Source: JBJXGV01 sp046160485 (GTDB lineage Bacteria; Orphanbacterota; Orphanbacteria; JBJXGV01). Taken from it: a DNA stretch of 41,707 nt. Position numbers and translations under genes: made by a program. Positions 7,934-17,098 of this stretch are shown here, one piece after another (the first letter of the stretch is position 1; the number at the start of each line of letters is the position of its first letter). The notes beneath the pieces were generated by a model. The model was not told the origin of the DNA, searched no databases, and was given only the letters and a program-made list of their open reading frames with translations. The stretch lies in NCBI GenBank assembly GCA_046160485.1, contig JBJXGV010000032.1:1-41707 (forward strand), read 5' to 3'.

Positions 7934-8023
7934 CGTTCGTGCGCGCGATCGTATCCGCTCGCCACGGCGAACGCCAGCTTGGGATTGACACCGGTCGCGC
8001 GTGCGTGGTCTTCTGCATTCGCC

Positions 8024-9457
8024 GTGCGCTCACAAAGACAACATGGAAAATGGGTGCACGCGGCCATGGCCGCTGCGGTGCTTTCGTTCGTGACCGCGTG
8101 CGGCAGCTCGGCACAAAGCGACGCGATGCGCGAACTCGCTTTCCTCGACACTCTCGAGCAACGCACCTTCGGCTTCTTCTGGGACCTGAGCGACTCGGCC
8201 ACCGGCCTCACGCCGGATCGCGCGCCGTCGGAGTCGTTCGCGAGCGTCGGCGCTGTCGGGTTCGCGCTCACCGCGTACCCGATCGGCGTCGAGCGCGGCT
8301 ACATCACCCGCGCGCAGGCGCGCGAACGCGTTGCGAACACGCTTCAGTTTTTCTGGGACGCGCCGCAAGACACGACCGTCGCGGGCGCGACCGGATACAA
8401 AGGTTTCTTCTATCACTTCCTCGAACCGGCGACGGGGCATCGCTTCAGGGATGTCGAGCTTTCGACCGTCGATACCGCGCTCCTCATCGCGGGCGCCCTC
8501 TTCTGCCAGTCGTACTTCGACGGCGCCGACGCGAGCGAGATGCGCATTCGCGCCCTCGCGGAATCGCTTTACGCGCGCGTCGATTGGCAGTGGGCGCAGA
8601 TTCGCCCGCCGACGATCGCGCTCGGATGGAAGCCGGAAAGCGGGCACCTTCCGTACGATTGGCGCGGCTACAACGAGGCGCTGATTCTCCAACTCCTCGC
8701 GCTCGGGTCGCCGACGCATCCGGTCGCGCGCGACGCGTGGGACGTGTGGATCTCCGGCTACCGCTGGGGCGAGTTCCACGGCTTCGAGCACGTCAACTTC
8801 AAGCCGCTCTTCGGGCACCAGTACTCGCACGTGTGGATCGACTTCCGCGGAATCGCCGACGCGTACATGCGCGAGCGCGGCATCGACTACTTCGAGAACT
8901 CGCGGCGCGCGACGTACTCGCAGCGCGCTTACGCGATCGCGAACCCGGGGAAGTGGGCGGGCTACGGCGAGAACGTGTGGGGGCTCACCGCGTGCGACGG
9001 GCCGCTCGACCGCACGCTCGAGATCGGCGGCGTGGCGCGCGAGTTCCACACGTACTGGGCGCGCGGCGCGGCGTTCTACGAGACGAGCGACGACGGGACG
9101 ATCGCGCCGACGGCCGCGGGCGCGTCGATCGCGTTCGCGCCCGAGATCGCGCTCCCCGCGCTCCTCGCGATGCGCGAGGCCTACGGCGAGAACGTCTTCT
9201 CCAAGTACGGATTCGTCGACGCGTTCAATCCGACGCTCACGATCGACGTGCCCGTGCATCATGGGCGCGTCGTTCCGGGGGTCGGCTGGTTCGACACCGA
9301 CTACCTGGGCATCGACCAGGGGCCGATCCTCGCGATGACGGAGAACTACCGGAGCGAGTTCGTGTGGCGCGTGATGAAGAAGAACGCGCACATCGTGCGC
9401 GGGCTGCGCGCGGCGGGGTTCGCTGGCGGCTGGCTCGACTCGGCGGCGGTGAAGTGA
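8024..9457 (+). CDS. GH144-family (glycoamylase-like) beta-1,2-glucanase lipoprotein
   Basis: A 477-residue enzyme of the glycoamylase-like family that includes GH144, whose characterised members are endo-beta-1,2-glucanases. Family blocks: TFGFFWDLSDSATGLTPDR, SVGAVGFALTAYPIGVERG, GYKGFFYHFLEP, ELSTVDTALLIAG, the long GHQYSHVWIDFRGI stretch, NSRRATYSQRAYAI, VWGLTACDGP, SIAFAPEIALPAL and DYLGIDQGPILAMTENY. The GTG at 8024 gives a basic n-region, hydrophobic stretch and lipobox SFVTAC (Cys26), so it is a membrane-anchored lipoprotein; the residue after Cys is Gly. In-frame GTG 8054 and ATG 8066 are alternatives, and no start has a clear Shine-Dalgarno. It overlaps the next gene by GTGA. A paralogue with a different export route is at 33208. 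Confidence 0.9.
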   Translation: MRSQRQHGKWVHAAMAAAVLSFVTACGSSAQSDAMRELAFLDTLEQRTFGFFWDLSDSATGLTPDRAPSESFASVGAVGFALTAYPIGVERGYITRAQARERVANTLQFFWDAPQDTTVAGATGYKGFFYHFLEPATGHRFRDVELSTVDTALLIAGALFCQSYFDGADASEMRIRALAESLYARVDWQWAQIRPPTIALGWKPESGHLPYDWRGYNEALILQLLALGSPTHPVARDAWDVWISGYRWGEFHGFEHVNFKPLFGHQYSHVWIDFRGIADAYMRERGIDYFENSRRATYSQRAYAIANPGKWAGYGENVWGLTACDGPLDRTLEIGGVAREFHTYWARGAAFYETSDDGTIAPTAAGASIAFAPEIALPALLAMREAYGENVFSKYGFVDAFNPTLTIDVPVHHGRVVPGVGWFDTDYLGIDQGPILAMTENYRSEFVWRVMKKNAHIVRGLRAAGFAGGWLDSAAVK

Positions 9458-10803
9458 GCGTGCGCGCCGCGTCTGCTCGCCACTTGCGCGCGGGCGGCGC
9501 CATCGCATTCTCGTCGCTCGCCGCGGTCGCGATGCTGGTCATCGCGTGCGGGTGTGGCGGCGGCGACGGCAGCGGCGTAACGACGATTCGCTTCTGGGCG
9601 ATGGGGCGCGAGGGCGAGGTCGTGCGCGATCTGTTGCCCGAGTTCGAGCGCGAGAATCCGAACATCCGCGTGCTCGTGCAGCAGATTCCGTGGACGGCGG
9701 CGCACGAGAAATTTCTGACCGCGCACGTCGGCGGCTCGACGCCTGATGTCTCGCAACTCGGCAACACGTGGATGGCGGAGTTCGCCGCGCTCCGTGCGCT
9801 CGAACCGCTCGAGCCGCGCACGCAACCCGGCGCCGCCGTGACGCGCGCCGCGTACTTTGCGGGGAGCTGGGACGCGAACGTGATCGACGGGACGCTCTTC
9901 GGTGTCCCCTGGTACGTCGACACGCGCGTCGTCTTCTACAACAAGGTGCTCCTCGCGCGCGCGGGCTTCGACGCGTTTCCCGAGACGTGGGCCGAGTGGC
10001 GGCGCGCGATGGAAGCGGTGAAAGCGCTCGGAGGCGAGGAGGGCGCGACGCGCGACGACCGCTTCGCGATCTTGCTCCCGGCGAACGAGTGGGCGCAGCC
10101 GGTGATCCTCGGACTCCAGTCGGGATCAAAGCTTCTCGGTGACAACGGAACGCGTGGCGTGTTTGCCGAGCGCGAGTTTCGCGATGCGTTCGAGTTCTAC
10201 GTCGGACTCTTCCGCGACGGGCTCGCGCCGCCGCTCACCAACAACGAGGTGTCAAACCTCTATCAGGAATTCGCGCGCGGCTACTTCGCGATGTACATCA
10301 GCGGCCCGTGGAATCTCGGAGAGTTTCGCCGCCGCGTGCCGCCCGAGATGCAAAACGATTGGGGGACGGCCGCGATCCCGGGACCGCGCGACGGCGAGCC
10401 CGGCGTGTCGATCGCGGGCGGCTCGAGCCTCGTTGTGTTTCGCGGTTCGCGCAACAAGGATGCCGCGTGGAAGCTCGTCGAGTTCCTTTCGCGCCCCGCG
10501 ACGCAGGTGCGATTCTACGAGCTGACCGGCGATCTTCCAGCGCGCGTCGAGGCGTGGCAGGACAGCGCGCTCTCGCGTGATCCCAACGTGATGGCGTTCG
10601 CGAAGCAGCTCGAGTCGGTCGTGCCGTGTCCGCTCGTTCCGGAGTGGGAGCTGATCGCGATGCGTGTGCAGGACCGCGCCGAACTCGCGGTGCGCAGCAA
10701 CACGCCGATCGATTCGGTGCTCGCGGGGCTCGACCGCGAGGTCGATCGCGTGCTCGAGAAGCGGCGCTGGCTCCTCGGCGCGCACGCGCGCGGCGCGTCA
10801 TGA
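9454..10803 (+). CDS. ABC transporter sugar-binding lipoprotein (family 1 extracellular solute-binding)
   Basis: A 449-residue family 1 solute-binding protein, the periplasmic receptor of a carbohydrate ABC importer. The N-terminus has a hydrophobic segment and lipobox VIAC (Cys32). The mature part starts VTTIRFWAMGREGEV, followed by LLPEFERENPNIRVLVQQIP, GTLFGVPWYVDTRVVFYNK, FARGYFAMYISGPWNLGEF and AGGSSLVVFRGS, all characteristic of the MalE-like fold. The GTG at 9454 overlaps the previous TGA (GTGA); the open frame extending upstream of 9454 overlaps the GH144 gene and is not family-like. Ligand cannot be read directly; the genomic partners suggest beta-1,2-gluco-oligosaccharides. Confidence 0.93.
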   Translation: MSVRAASARHLRAGGAIAFSSLAAVAMLVIACGCGGGDGSGVTTIRFWAMGREGEVVRDLLPEFERENPNIRVLVQQIPWTAAHEKFLTAHVGGSTPDVSQLGNTWMAEFAALRALEPLEPRTQPGAAVTRAAYFAGSWDANVIDGTLFGVPWYVDTRVVFYNKVLLARAGFDAFPETWAEWRRAMEAVKALGGEEGATRDDRFAILLPANEWAQPVILGLQSGSKLLGDNGTRGVFAEREFRDAFEFYVGLFRDGLAPPLTNNEVSNLYQEFARGYFAMYISGPWNLGEFRRRVPPEMQNDWGTAAIPGPRDGEPGVSIAGGSSLVVFRGSRNKDAAWKLVEFLSRPATQVRFYELTGDLPARVEAWQDSALSRDPNVMAFAKQLESVVPCPLVPEWELIAMRVQDRAELAVRSNTPIDSVLAGLDREVDRVLEKRRWLLGAHARGAS

Positions 10804-11690
10804 GCGGTGTCTCCGAGAAATCGCAGGCGCGCGCGGCGTGGACTCTGCTGGCTCCCGCGCTCATTCTCCTCGGCGTCTTCTTCGTGGTGCCGGTTCTCTT
10901 CGGCCTCTTCCTGAGCTTCACCGACTACGACATCTACGCAATCGGCTCGCTCGACACGGCGCGCTTCGTCGGCGTGCGCAACTACTCGGAGATCTTGCAG
11001 AATCCGCTCTTCTGGACGGCGCTGCGAAACACGTTTTACTACGTGCTCGTCGGCGCGCCGCTTTCGGTGGCTGCATCCCTCTTTGCCGCGCTGCTCGTGA
11101 ACGCCCGCCTCGGCCGGTGGCGCGGCATCTTCCGCACCGTCTTCTTCATGCCGGTCGTCACGACACTCGTCGCCGTTGCGATCGTGTGGCGCTATCTCTA
11201 CCAGCCGCGCTACGGGCTGATCAACGGCGTGCTCGGCGCGCTCGGAATCGACGCCATCGACTGGCTCGGCGATCCGAAGTGGTCGATGCCATCGATCATC
11301 TTTCTCGCCGTGTGGAAAAACTTCGGCTACAACATGCTCATCTTTATCGCGGGACTTCAGAGCATCTCGCGCGAACTCTACGAAGCGGCCGAGGTGGACG
11401 GCGCAAGCGCGGTGCAGCGATTCACGAGCATCACACTTCCGGGTTTGGGCCCGACGTTTCTCTTCGTCGGAATCATGACGATGATCGGCCACTTCCAAAT
11501 CTTCTCCGAGCCGTACGTGATGACGCAGGGCGGGCCGCTCAAGAGCACGATGAGCATCGTGCTTCTCATGTACGAAGAAGGCTTCCGTTGGTGGCGGATG
11601 GGGATGGCATCCGCGATCGCGTTCATTCTGTTCGTGATCATGCTCGTGGCGACGTTCGTGCAGATGCGCGTGCAGAAGGTGCGATCGTGA
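10800..11690 (+). CDS. ABC sugar permease, MalF/UgpA type
   Basis: A 296-residue inner-membrane permease of the MalF-like group, forming the transport channel with the next gene's product. The first TM segment is LLAPALILLGVFFVVPVLFG. The EAA loop that contacts the ATPase reads ELYEAAEVDGASAVQRFTSI (about residues 192-211), followed by TLPGL. A further block is VMTQGGPLKSTMSIVLLMYE. The ATG at 10800 overlaps the binding-protein stop by four bases (ATGA). No ATPase gene is in this operon; an MsmK/UgpC-like ATPase is at 35852. Confidence 0.94.
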   Translation: MSGVSEKSQARAAWTLLAPALILLGVFFVVPVLFGLFLSFTDYDIYAIGSLDTARFVGVRNYSEILQNPLFWTALRNTFYYVLVGAPLSVAASLFAALLVNARLGRWRGIFRTVFFMPVVTTLVAVAIVWRYLYQPRYGLINGVLGALGIDAIDWLGDPKWSMPSIIFLAVWKNFGYNMLIFIAGLQSISRELYEAAEVDGASAVQRFTSITLPGLGPTFLFVGIMTMIGHFQIFSEPYVMTQGGPLKSTMSIVLLMYEEGFRWWRMGMASAIAFILFVIMLVATFVQMRVQKVRS

Positions 11691-12511
11691 AGCGATCGCG
11701 CGGCGCGTCGGCGATGCTGTACGGCACACTCGGCGTGTCGGCGCTGATCACGCTCGCGCCGCTTTTCTGGATGGTCTCCGCGTCGTTCATGCGCGCCGGC
11801 GAGGCGAGCGCGTTTCCGCCGCCGCTCGTCGCGAAGGCGCCGTCGCTCGAGCACTATCGCGCGCTCTTTACGCGGCTCTCGATGGCGCGTCACTTCGTGA
11901 ACAGCGTCGTCATCACGTTCTCTGCGACGGTGCTCGCGGTTCTTATTTGCGCGATGGCCGGCTACGCGCTCGCGAAACTTCGCTTCTCGGGCCGCGACCG
12001 CCTCTTTCGCGGAATGCTCTCCGCACTCGTGATCCCGACGCAGGTCGGAATGCTGCCGCTGTTTCTTCAGCTTAAGTACATGGGTCTCGTCAACACGTAC
12101 GCCGGCGCGATCATTCCGTATCTCGCGAGCATCTACGGCATCTTCCTCGTGCGGCAGTATGTGCTGAGCGTGCCGGACGACCTGCTCGACGCCGCGCGCG
12201 TCGACGGCGCGGGCGAACTCCAACTCTTCTGGACGATCGTGATGCCGACGATCCGGCCGATTCTCGTCGCGCTCGGGGCGTACACGTTTCTCGCAGCGTG
12301 GAACGATTTCATGTGGCCGCTCATCATTCTGAGCGACGAGTCGAAGTACACGCTGCCGGTCGCGCTCGCGAGTCTCGTCGGCGAACATGTGCAAGATACG
12401 GAGCTGATGATGGCGGGTTCCGTCGTCACGGTTCTTCCGGTGATCGTTGTCTTCCTAGCGCTGCAGCGCGTCTACGTCGAGGGGATCATGTCCGGGAGCG
12501 TAAAGGGCTAG
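11687..12511 (+). CDS. ABC sugar permease, MalG/UgpE type
   Basis: A 274-residue permease, partner of the upstream MalF-like protein. Features are the first TM region LGVSALITLAPLFWMVSASF, the MalG block NSVVITFSATVLAVLICAMA, GYALAKLRFSG, IPTQVGMLPLFLQL and the EAA loop DLLDAARVDGAGELQLFWTI (about 166-185). The C-terminal FVALQ-type ending reads FLALQRVYVEGIMSGSVKG, diagnostic of the family. The GTG at 11687 overlaps the previous TGA (GTGA). Only two bases separate its TAG from the next ATG at 12514. Confidence 0.94.
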   Translation: MKRSRGASAMLYGTLGVSALITLAPLFWMVSASFMRAGEASAFPPPLVAKAPSLEHYRALFTRLSMARHFVNSVVITFSATVLAVLICAMAGYALAKLRFSGRDRLFRGMLSALVIPTQVGMLPLFLQLKYMGLVNTYAGAIIPYLASIYGIFLVRQYVLSVPDDLLDAARVDGAGELQLFWTIVMPTIRPILVALGAYTFLAAWNDFMWPLIILSDESKYTLPVALASLVGEHVQDTELMMAGSVVTVLPVIVVFLALQRVYVEGIMSGSVKG

Positions 12512-12513
12512 CG

Positions 12514-15500
12514 ATGCGGCAGTCGGTCGCGCGTCTCGCCGCGCTCGCGCTCCTCTCGTGGATTTCGTGCTTCGCTGTGCTCGCGCCGCGCGCCGCGCAC
12601 GCGCAGCCCGTCGTCGTCGACGATTTCGATGACGTGTCCGGCTGGTCTGCGCATCCGGCCGATGGCGTCGACCTTGCGATCGGCCGCGACACCGGCGAAC
12701 TCGGCGGCGCGATGCGACTCGACTTTCGCTTCCACGGCGGCGGCGGATACGCGGTGGCGCGCAAGACGTTCGCGGTCGATCTGCCCGACAACTACGCGTT
12801 CACGTTTCGCATGCGCGGCGAGGCGCTCTCCAATCACGTCGAGTTCAAACTGATCGACGCGTCCGGCGAAAACGTGTGGTGGCACGTTCGACGCGACGTC
12901 GAGTTCTCGCGCGAGTGGCAGACGGTCACGATCAAGCGGCGGCAGATTCAGTTCGCGTGGGGACCGCAAGGCGGCGGAGAGATGCGGCACGTCGCGGCGA
13001 TCGAGTTCGCGATCACGGCGGGCAGCGGCGGCGACGGGAGCGTGTGGATCGATCGGCTCGAGCTCAAGCCTCTCGCGTCGCCGGGTGCAGAGATTGCGCC
13101 GGTCGCGACGGCATCATCGGAGGCGCCTGGGCATCCCGCCGCGCACGCGCTCGACGGCGACTCGACGACCGCGTGGCGTTGCGGCCCCGCGGATGTCGCG
13201 CCCTGGATCACGCTCGATCTCGGCACGCCTCGCGAATTCGGCGGATTCGTGATCAATTGGGAATCGAATCGCCACCCACCACGATATGAAATCCTGCTTT
13301 CCGAGGATGGCGGCGCGTGGCAGTCCGTGCGCCCGTCCGTCGAGGGAATGGGCGGTCGCAACTACGTCTATCTCCCCGAGTCCGAAGCACGCTTCATTCA
13401 GATTCGCGCATGGAGGACGCCCGGTCCCGCGAACGTCGCGATCAACGAGTTTTCGATCAAACCGCTCGAGTGGTCGGCGACGCGTGCGGCGTTTTTCGAG
13501 GCGATCGCTCGCGACGCGCGGCGCGGCCATTACCCGCGCGGAATGTCGGGCGAGATGTCGTATTGGACCGTCGTCGGCGCGGACGACGACGCGCGCGAGG
13601 GGCTTCTCAGCGAAGACGGCGCGCTCGAAACAGGGAAGGGCGCATTCTCGATCGAGCCGTTTCTCTCAATCGACAAACGCCTCATCACGTGGAACGACGT
13701 GCGGATCGATCACGCGCTCGAGGATGGATCGCTCCCGATCCCGTCGGTCACGTGGCACGCGGAGTCGCTCAACATGACGGTGACCGCCGCGGCCGTCGGG
13801 CGATCGGCCGCGTCGGCACTCTACGGGCGCTACCGGCTGAGCAATCTCACCGCGCTCCCCGTACGCACGACGCTGTATCTTGCGCTGCGGCCATTTCAGG
13901 TCAATCCGCCGGCGCAGTTTCTCAACATGCCGGGCGGTACGGCGCCGATCGATCAACTCGACTACGCGGACGGCGTCTGCACGGTGAATCGAACGACGCG
14001 CGTCGTCTCGCTGTCGGGCGAGCCGCGCTTCGGCGCGGCGACCTTCGATCAGGGCGACGTTGTCCAAGAGTATCTTGCTCGAGGGGTTCTTCCGGAAGCA
14101 TCGCATGTTCTCGACACCTTCGGCGCCGCATCAGGAGCGCTCGCCTACGATCTCGAGGTCCCCGCGCACGGCGAACGCGAGATCGCGATCCTCGTTCCGC
14201 TGTACGAGCGCACGCCCGCGGCGGCTCTCGATGCTGGCGCCGCGGCGGCGCGCTGGGCAGACGTTGCGCTCGCGCGAATGGAAGCGTCGTGGAAGGAGAA
14301 GCTCGAGCGCGTCCAGATCACGCTGCCGGGTGACGGCGCCGAACTCGTGCGCACGCTCAAGGCGCAGCTCGCATACATTCTCGTCAATCGCGCCGGCGTC
14401 GCGATTCAGCCCGGCACGCGCTCGTACGCGCGCTCGTGGATCCGCGACGGCGCGCTCACATCGTCCGCTCTCCTGCGGCTCGGCCACGAAGACGCCGCCG
14501 TGCAATTCGCCGAGTGGTTCGCGAAGCACCAGTACGCGAACGGCAAAGCGCCGTGCTGCATCGACAGCCGCGGCGCCGATCCGGTGCCCGAGCACGATTC
14601 GAGCGGCGAACTGATTTTTCTCATCGCCGAGTGTTATCGCTACACGCGCGACGATCAATTCCTGGACCGAATGTGGCCCAACGTGCTCGGCGCCGTCGCG
14701 TACCTCGATTCGCTGCGAAACGAGCGACGCACCGATGAGTATCGCGCGCCGGAACGCGCGGAGTTCTTCGGGCTGTTACCGCCGTCGATCAGCCACGAGG
14801 GCTATTCCGCGAAGCCGATGCATTCGTACTGGGACGATCTCTTCGCGCTTCGCGGTTTTCGCGACGCGGCGTTCCTCGCGGACGCGCGCGACGACATTCG
14901 CGAGCGAGATCGCATCGGCATGATCTACGCCGAGTTCAAGAACGACCTGCTCGCGTCGATCGCGGCGGCGATGAAGCGCCACAACATCGACTACATTCCT
15001 GGCTGCGCCGACCTCGGCGATTTCGACGCGACCTCGACAGCCATCGCGTTCACGGCCGCGGGCGCCGGCGGGATTCTGCCGCACGACGCGCTCGCGAAAA
15101 CGTTCGAGAAGTATCACGAGTTCTTTACGGCGCGGCGCGACGGTGCGCCGTGGGAAGCGTTCACGCCCTACGAGATTCGCGTCGCCGGCGCGCTCGTGCG
15201 AATGGGCGAGGTCGAGCGCGCGCACGAGTATCTCGACTATTTCTTGGACTATCGCCGCCCCGAGGCGTGGGCGCAGTGGGGCGAGGTTGTCTGGCGCGGC
15301 GAGCGCGAGGCGAAGTTCATCGGCGACATGCCGCACACGTGGGTCGGCTCGGAGTTCATTCGCGCCGTCGTCGAAATGCTCGCGTATCACGACGAAGACC
15401 GCGAGGCGATCGTGATCGGCGCGGGATTGACGCAGGCGTGGCTCTCCGCCGAAGGCGGCGTCGCGATTCGAAATCTCCGCACGCCGTTTGGGCCCCTGAG

Positions 15501-15705
15501 CTACTCCGCGCGAACGGAAGAGGCGGCGACTCGCGTGCAGATCGAGCGGGGCGTGCGCGTTCCGTGGGGCGGCATCGCGCTGCGTCTGCCGAAAGACGGT
15601 CCGCTCGGCGCGGTCACCGTCAACGGCGTCGCGACGCCGCGAATGGCGAGCGGCGAGATCATCGTGCGCGACCTTCCCGCCACCATCATCGTGCGGTCGG
15701 AGTAA
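12514..15705 (+). CDS. Secreted discoidin-domain protein with (alpha/alpha)-barrel glycosidase-like region, function unknown
   Basis: A 1063-residue exported protein. The signal peptide begins MRQSVARLAALALLSW and ends near RAAHA. A jelly-roll carbohydrate-binding-like region (about 28-185) is followed by a discoidin/F5/8 type C domain (about 195-315, with HALDGDSTTAWRC and WITLDLG). A beta-rich region leads into a helical, toroid-like part from about 600, containing YARSWIRDGALTSSALLRLG, PVPEHDSSGELIFLIAECYR, SYWDDLFALRGFRDAAFLA and MPHTWVGSEFIRAVVEMLAY. The WIRDGA and WDD segments resemble active-site loops of inverting (alpha/alpha)6 glycosidases, but I cannot name a family. It is the last gene of the GH144/ABC operon, starting two bases after the permease stop, so a periplasmic glycan-trimming role is likely. 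Its 3' end overlaps the convergent GH1 gene by 20 bases. Confidence 0.85.
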   Translation: MRQSVARLAALALLSWISCFAVLAPRAAHAQPVVVDDFDDVSGWSAHPADGVDLAIGRDTGELGGAMRLDFRFHGGGGYAVARKTFAVDLPDNYAFTFRMRGEALSNHVEFKLIDASGENVWWHVRRDVEFSREWQTVTIKRRQIQFAWGPQGGGEMRHVAAIEFAITAGSGGDGSVWIDRLELKPLASPGAEIAPVATASSEAPGHPAAHALDGDSTTAWRCGPADVAPWITLDLGTPREFGGFVINWESNRHPPRYEILLSEDGGAWQSVRPSVEGMGGRNYVYLPESEARFIQIRAWRTPGPANVAINEFSIKPLEWSATRAAFFEAIARDARRGHYPRGMSGEMSYWTVVGADDDAREGLLSEDGALETGKGAFSIEPFLSIDKRLITWNDVRIDHALEDGSLPIPSVTWHAESLNMTVTAAAVGRSAASALYGRYRLSNLTALPVRTTLYLALRPFQVNPPAQFLNMPGGTAPIDQLDYADGVCTVNRTTRVVSLSGEPRFGAATFDQGDVVQEYLARGVLPEASHVLDTFGAASGALAYDLEVPAHGEREIAILVPLYERTPAAALDAGAAAARWADVALARMEASWKEKLERVQITLPGDGAELVRTLKAQLAYILVNRAGVAIQPGTRSYARSWIRDGALTSSALLRLGHEDAAVQFAEWFAKHQYANGKAPCCIDSRGADPVPEHDSSGELIFLIAECYRYTRDDQFLDRMWPNVLGAVAYLDSLRNERRTDEYRAPERAEFFGLLPPSISHEGYSAKPMHSYWDDLFALRGFRDAAFLADARDDIRERDRIGMIYAEFKNDLLASIAAAMKRHNIDYIPGCADLGDFDATSTAIAFTAAGAGGILPHDALAKTFEKYHEFFTARRDGAPWEAFTPYEIRVAGALVRMGEVERAHEYLDYFLDYRRPEAWAQWGEVVWRGEREAKFIGDMPHTWVGSEFIRAVVEMLAYHDEDREAIVIGAGLTQAWLSAEGGVAIRNLRTPFGPLSYSARTEEAATRVQIERGVRVPWGGIALRLPKDGPLGAVTVNGVATPRMASGEIIVRDLPATIIVRSE

Positions 15706-17047
15706 GCGCCTCGCCGTTCGTGCGCACGACGTCGCGGTAGAAGTTCCCGCTCTGCTTCACCGTGCGCGCTTGCGTTGCGTGGTCAACGTGCACGATGCCG
15801 AAGCGCTTCGTGTACCCGCAGCTCCACTCGAAGTTGTCGAGGAGCGACCACGCGAAGTAGCCGCGCAGGTCGACGCCGCGCGCGATCGCCTCGTGCGCCG
15901 CGAGAAGATGCGCGCGCAGATACTCGATGCGCAGCGGATCATCGATGGCGCCGCCCGCGGCGCTCGGCGGGTCGGCGAACGCGGCGCCGTTCTCGGTGAC
16001 GTAGAGCGGGATCGCGCCGTAGCGTTCCTTCACCCAAACAAGACACCGCGTGAACGCCTCCGGGTAGACCTCCCAGCCCGTTTCCGTGTGCAGCGCGCCC
16101 GACTGTTTGACGGATCGCGCGCCAAACGGGAATGCCGCCGGATCGGCCTGCACGACCGCACGCGTGTAGTAGTTAATCCCGAGGAAATCGATCGGCTGGT
16201 GAATCAGCGCAAGATCGCGTGCGTCGGGATCGTGCCACGCCTCGCCGAACATCTCCGGCAATTCCTCCGGATAACGCCCAAGACATGCGGGATCGAGATA
16301 CTGGCGGTTCATGTAGGCGTCGGCGCGCGCCGTCGCCGCGACGTCGGCCGCTGAATCGGACGCCGCGTACTTCGGCTCGATGTTCACGACGAGCCCAATC
16401 GCTTGGCGGCACTCGGCGCGAAACGCGAGGACGCCCGCGCCGTGCGCGCGAAGCAGGTTGTGTGACGCGCGCGGCGTCTCGAACAGGCTGCGGTGGCCGG
16501 GCGCCTGTACACCATGCAGGTACCCCGCGTCCGTGACGACCCACGGTTCGTTGAGCGTCGCCCACATCGGCACGCGGTCGCCGAGTGCGCGCGCAACGAC
16601 GCGGGTGTACTCCGCAAACCAATCCGCGATGTCGCGATTGAGCCAGCCGCCGAGATCGTCGAGCGCCGCGGGATAATCCCAGTGGTAGATCGTCGCAAGG
16701 GGCGTGATGCCGCGCGCAAGAAGGCGGTCGACGAGCCGCGAGTAGAAGTCGAGTCCCTTCGCGTTCACGGCGCCGCGGCCCTGCGGCATCACGCGGCTCC
16801 ACGAGATGCTGAATCGATACGCACCGACGCCGAGCGAGTGGAGGAGTTCGACGTCGTCTTCATAGCGCCGGTAGTGGTCGCACGCGACGTCGCCGGTCGA
16901 GCCGTCCTGGATGCGCCCCGGCGTGTGCGTAAAGCGATGCCAGTTGCTCGGACCCGCGCCGTCGGCAAGCGGTGAGCCCTCGACTTGGTACGCCGACGTA
17001 GCGGCGCCCCACAAGAATTTATCCGGGAATCGAGTTGTGTTTGGCAT
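15686..17047 (-). CDS. GH1 family beta-glucosidase
   Basis: A 453-residue family 1 glycoside hydrolase, a retaining beta-glucosidase. The acid/base Glu167 lies in ATLNEPW and the nucleophile Glu352 in LYVTENGAAF. The N-terminal signature FPDKFLWGAATSAYQVEGS and the blocks YRFSISWSR, IYHWDYP and FLGINYYTR are all present. There is no signal peptide, so it is cytoplasmic. The length is normal for bacterial GH1. It follows the GH94 gene on the same strand with a 51-base gap, and probably splits disaccharides such as sophorose into glucose after phosphorolysis. Its 3' end overlaps the end of the opposing discoidin gene by 20 bases. The ATG at 17047 has only a weak ribosome site. Confidence 0.95.
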   Translation of the reverse strand: MPNTTRFPDKFLWGAATSAYQVEGSPLADGAGPSNWHRFTHTPGRIQDGSTGDVACDHYRRYEDDVELLHSLGVGAYRFSISWSRVMPQGRGAVNAKGLDFYSRLVDRLLARGITPLATIYHWDYPAALDDLGGWLNRDIADWFAEYTRVVARALGDRVPMWATLNEPWVVTDAGYLHGVQAPGHRSLFETPRASHNLLRAHGAGVLAFRAECRQAIGLVVNIEPKYAASDSAADVAATARADAYMNRQYLDPACLGRYPEELPEMFGEAWHDPDARDLALIHQPIDFLGINYYTRAVVQADPAAFPFGARSVKQSGALHTETGWEVYPEAFTRCLVWVKERYGAIPLYVTENGAAFADPPSAAGGAIDDPLRIEYLRAHLLAAHEAIARGVDLRGYFAWSLLDNFEWSCGYTKRFGIVHVDHATQARTVKQSGNFYRDVVRTNGEALTPTAR

Positions 17048-17098
17048 CGGAGATTGGGCCTAGGGTTGCGGCGCGCGTTCAGCCGCGCGTCGAGGCGG

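Noticed and set aside
7985..8016. TTGACA hexamer upstream of the GH144 lipoprotein gene as a promoter
   Set aside because: No acceptable -10 hexamer lies 16-18 bases downstream, and the position is too close to the chosen start codon.
7921..9453. N-terminal extension of the solute-binding protein through the GH144 gene as a giant fusion
   Set aside because: The extension is an arginine-rich shadow; the lipoprotein signal begins right at the GTGA overlap at 9454.
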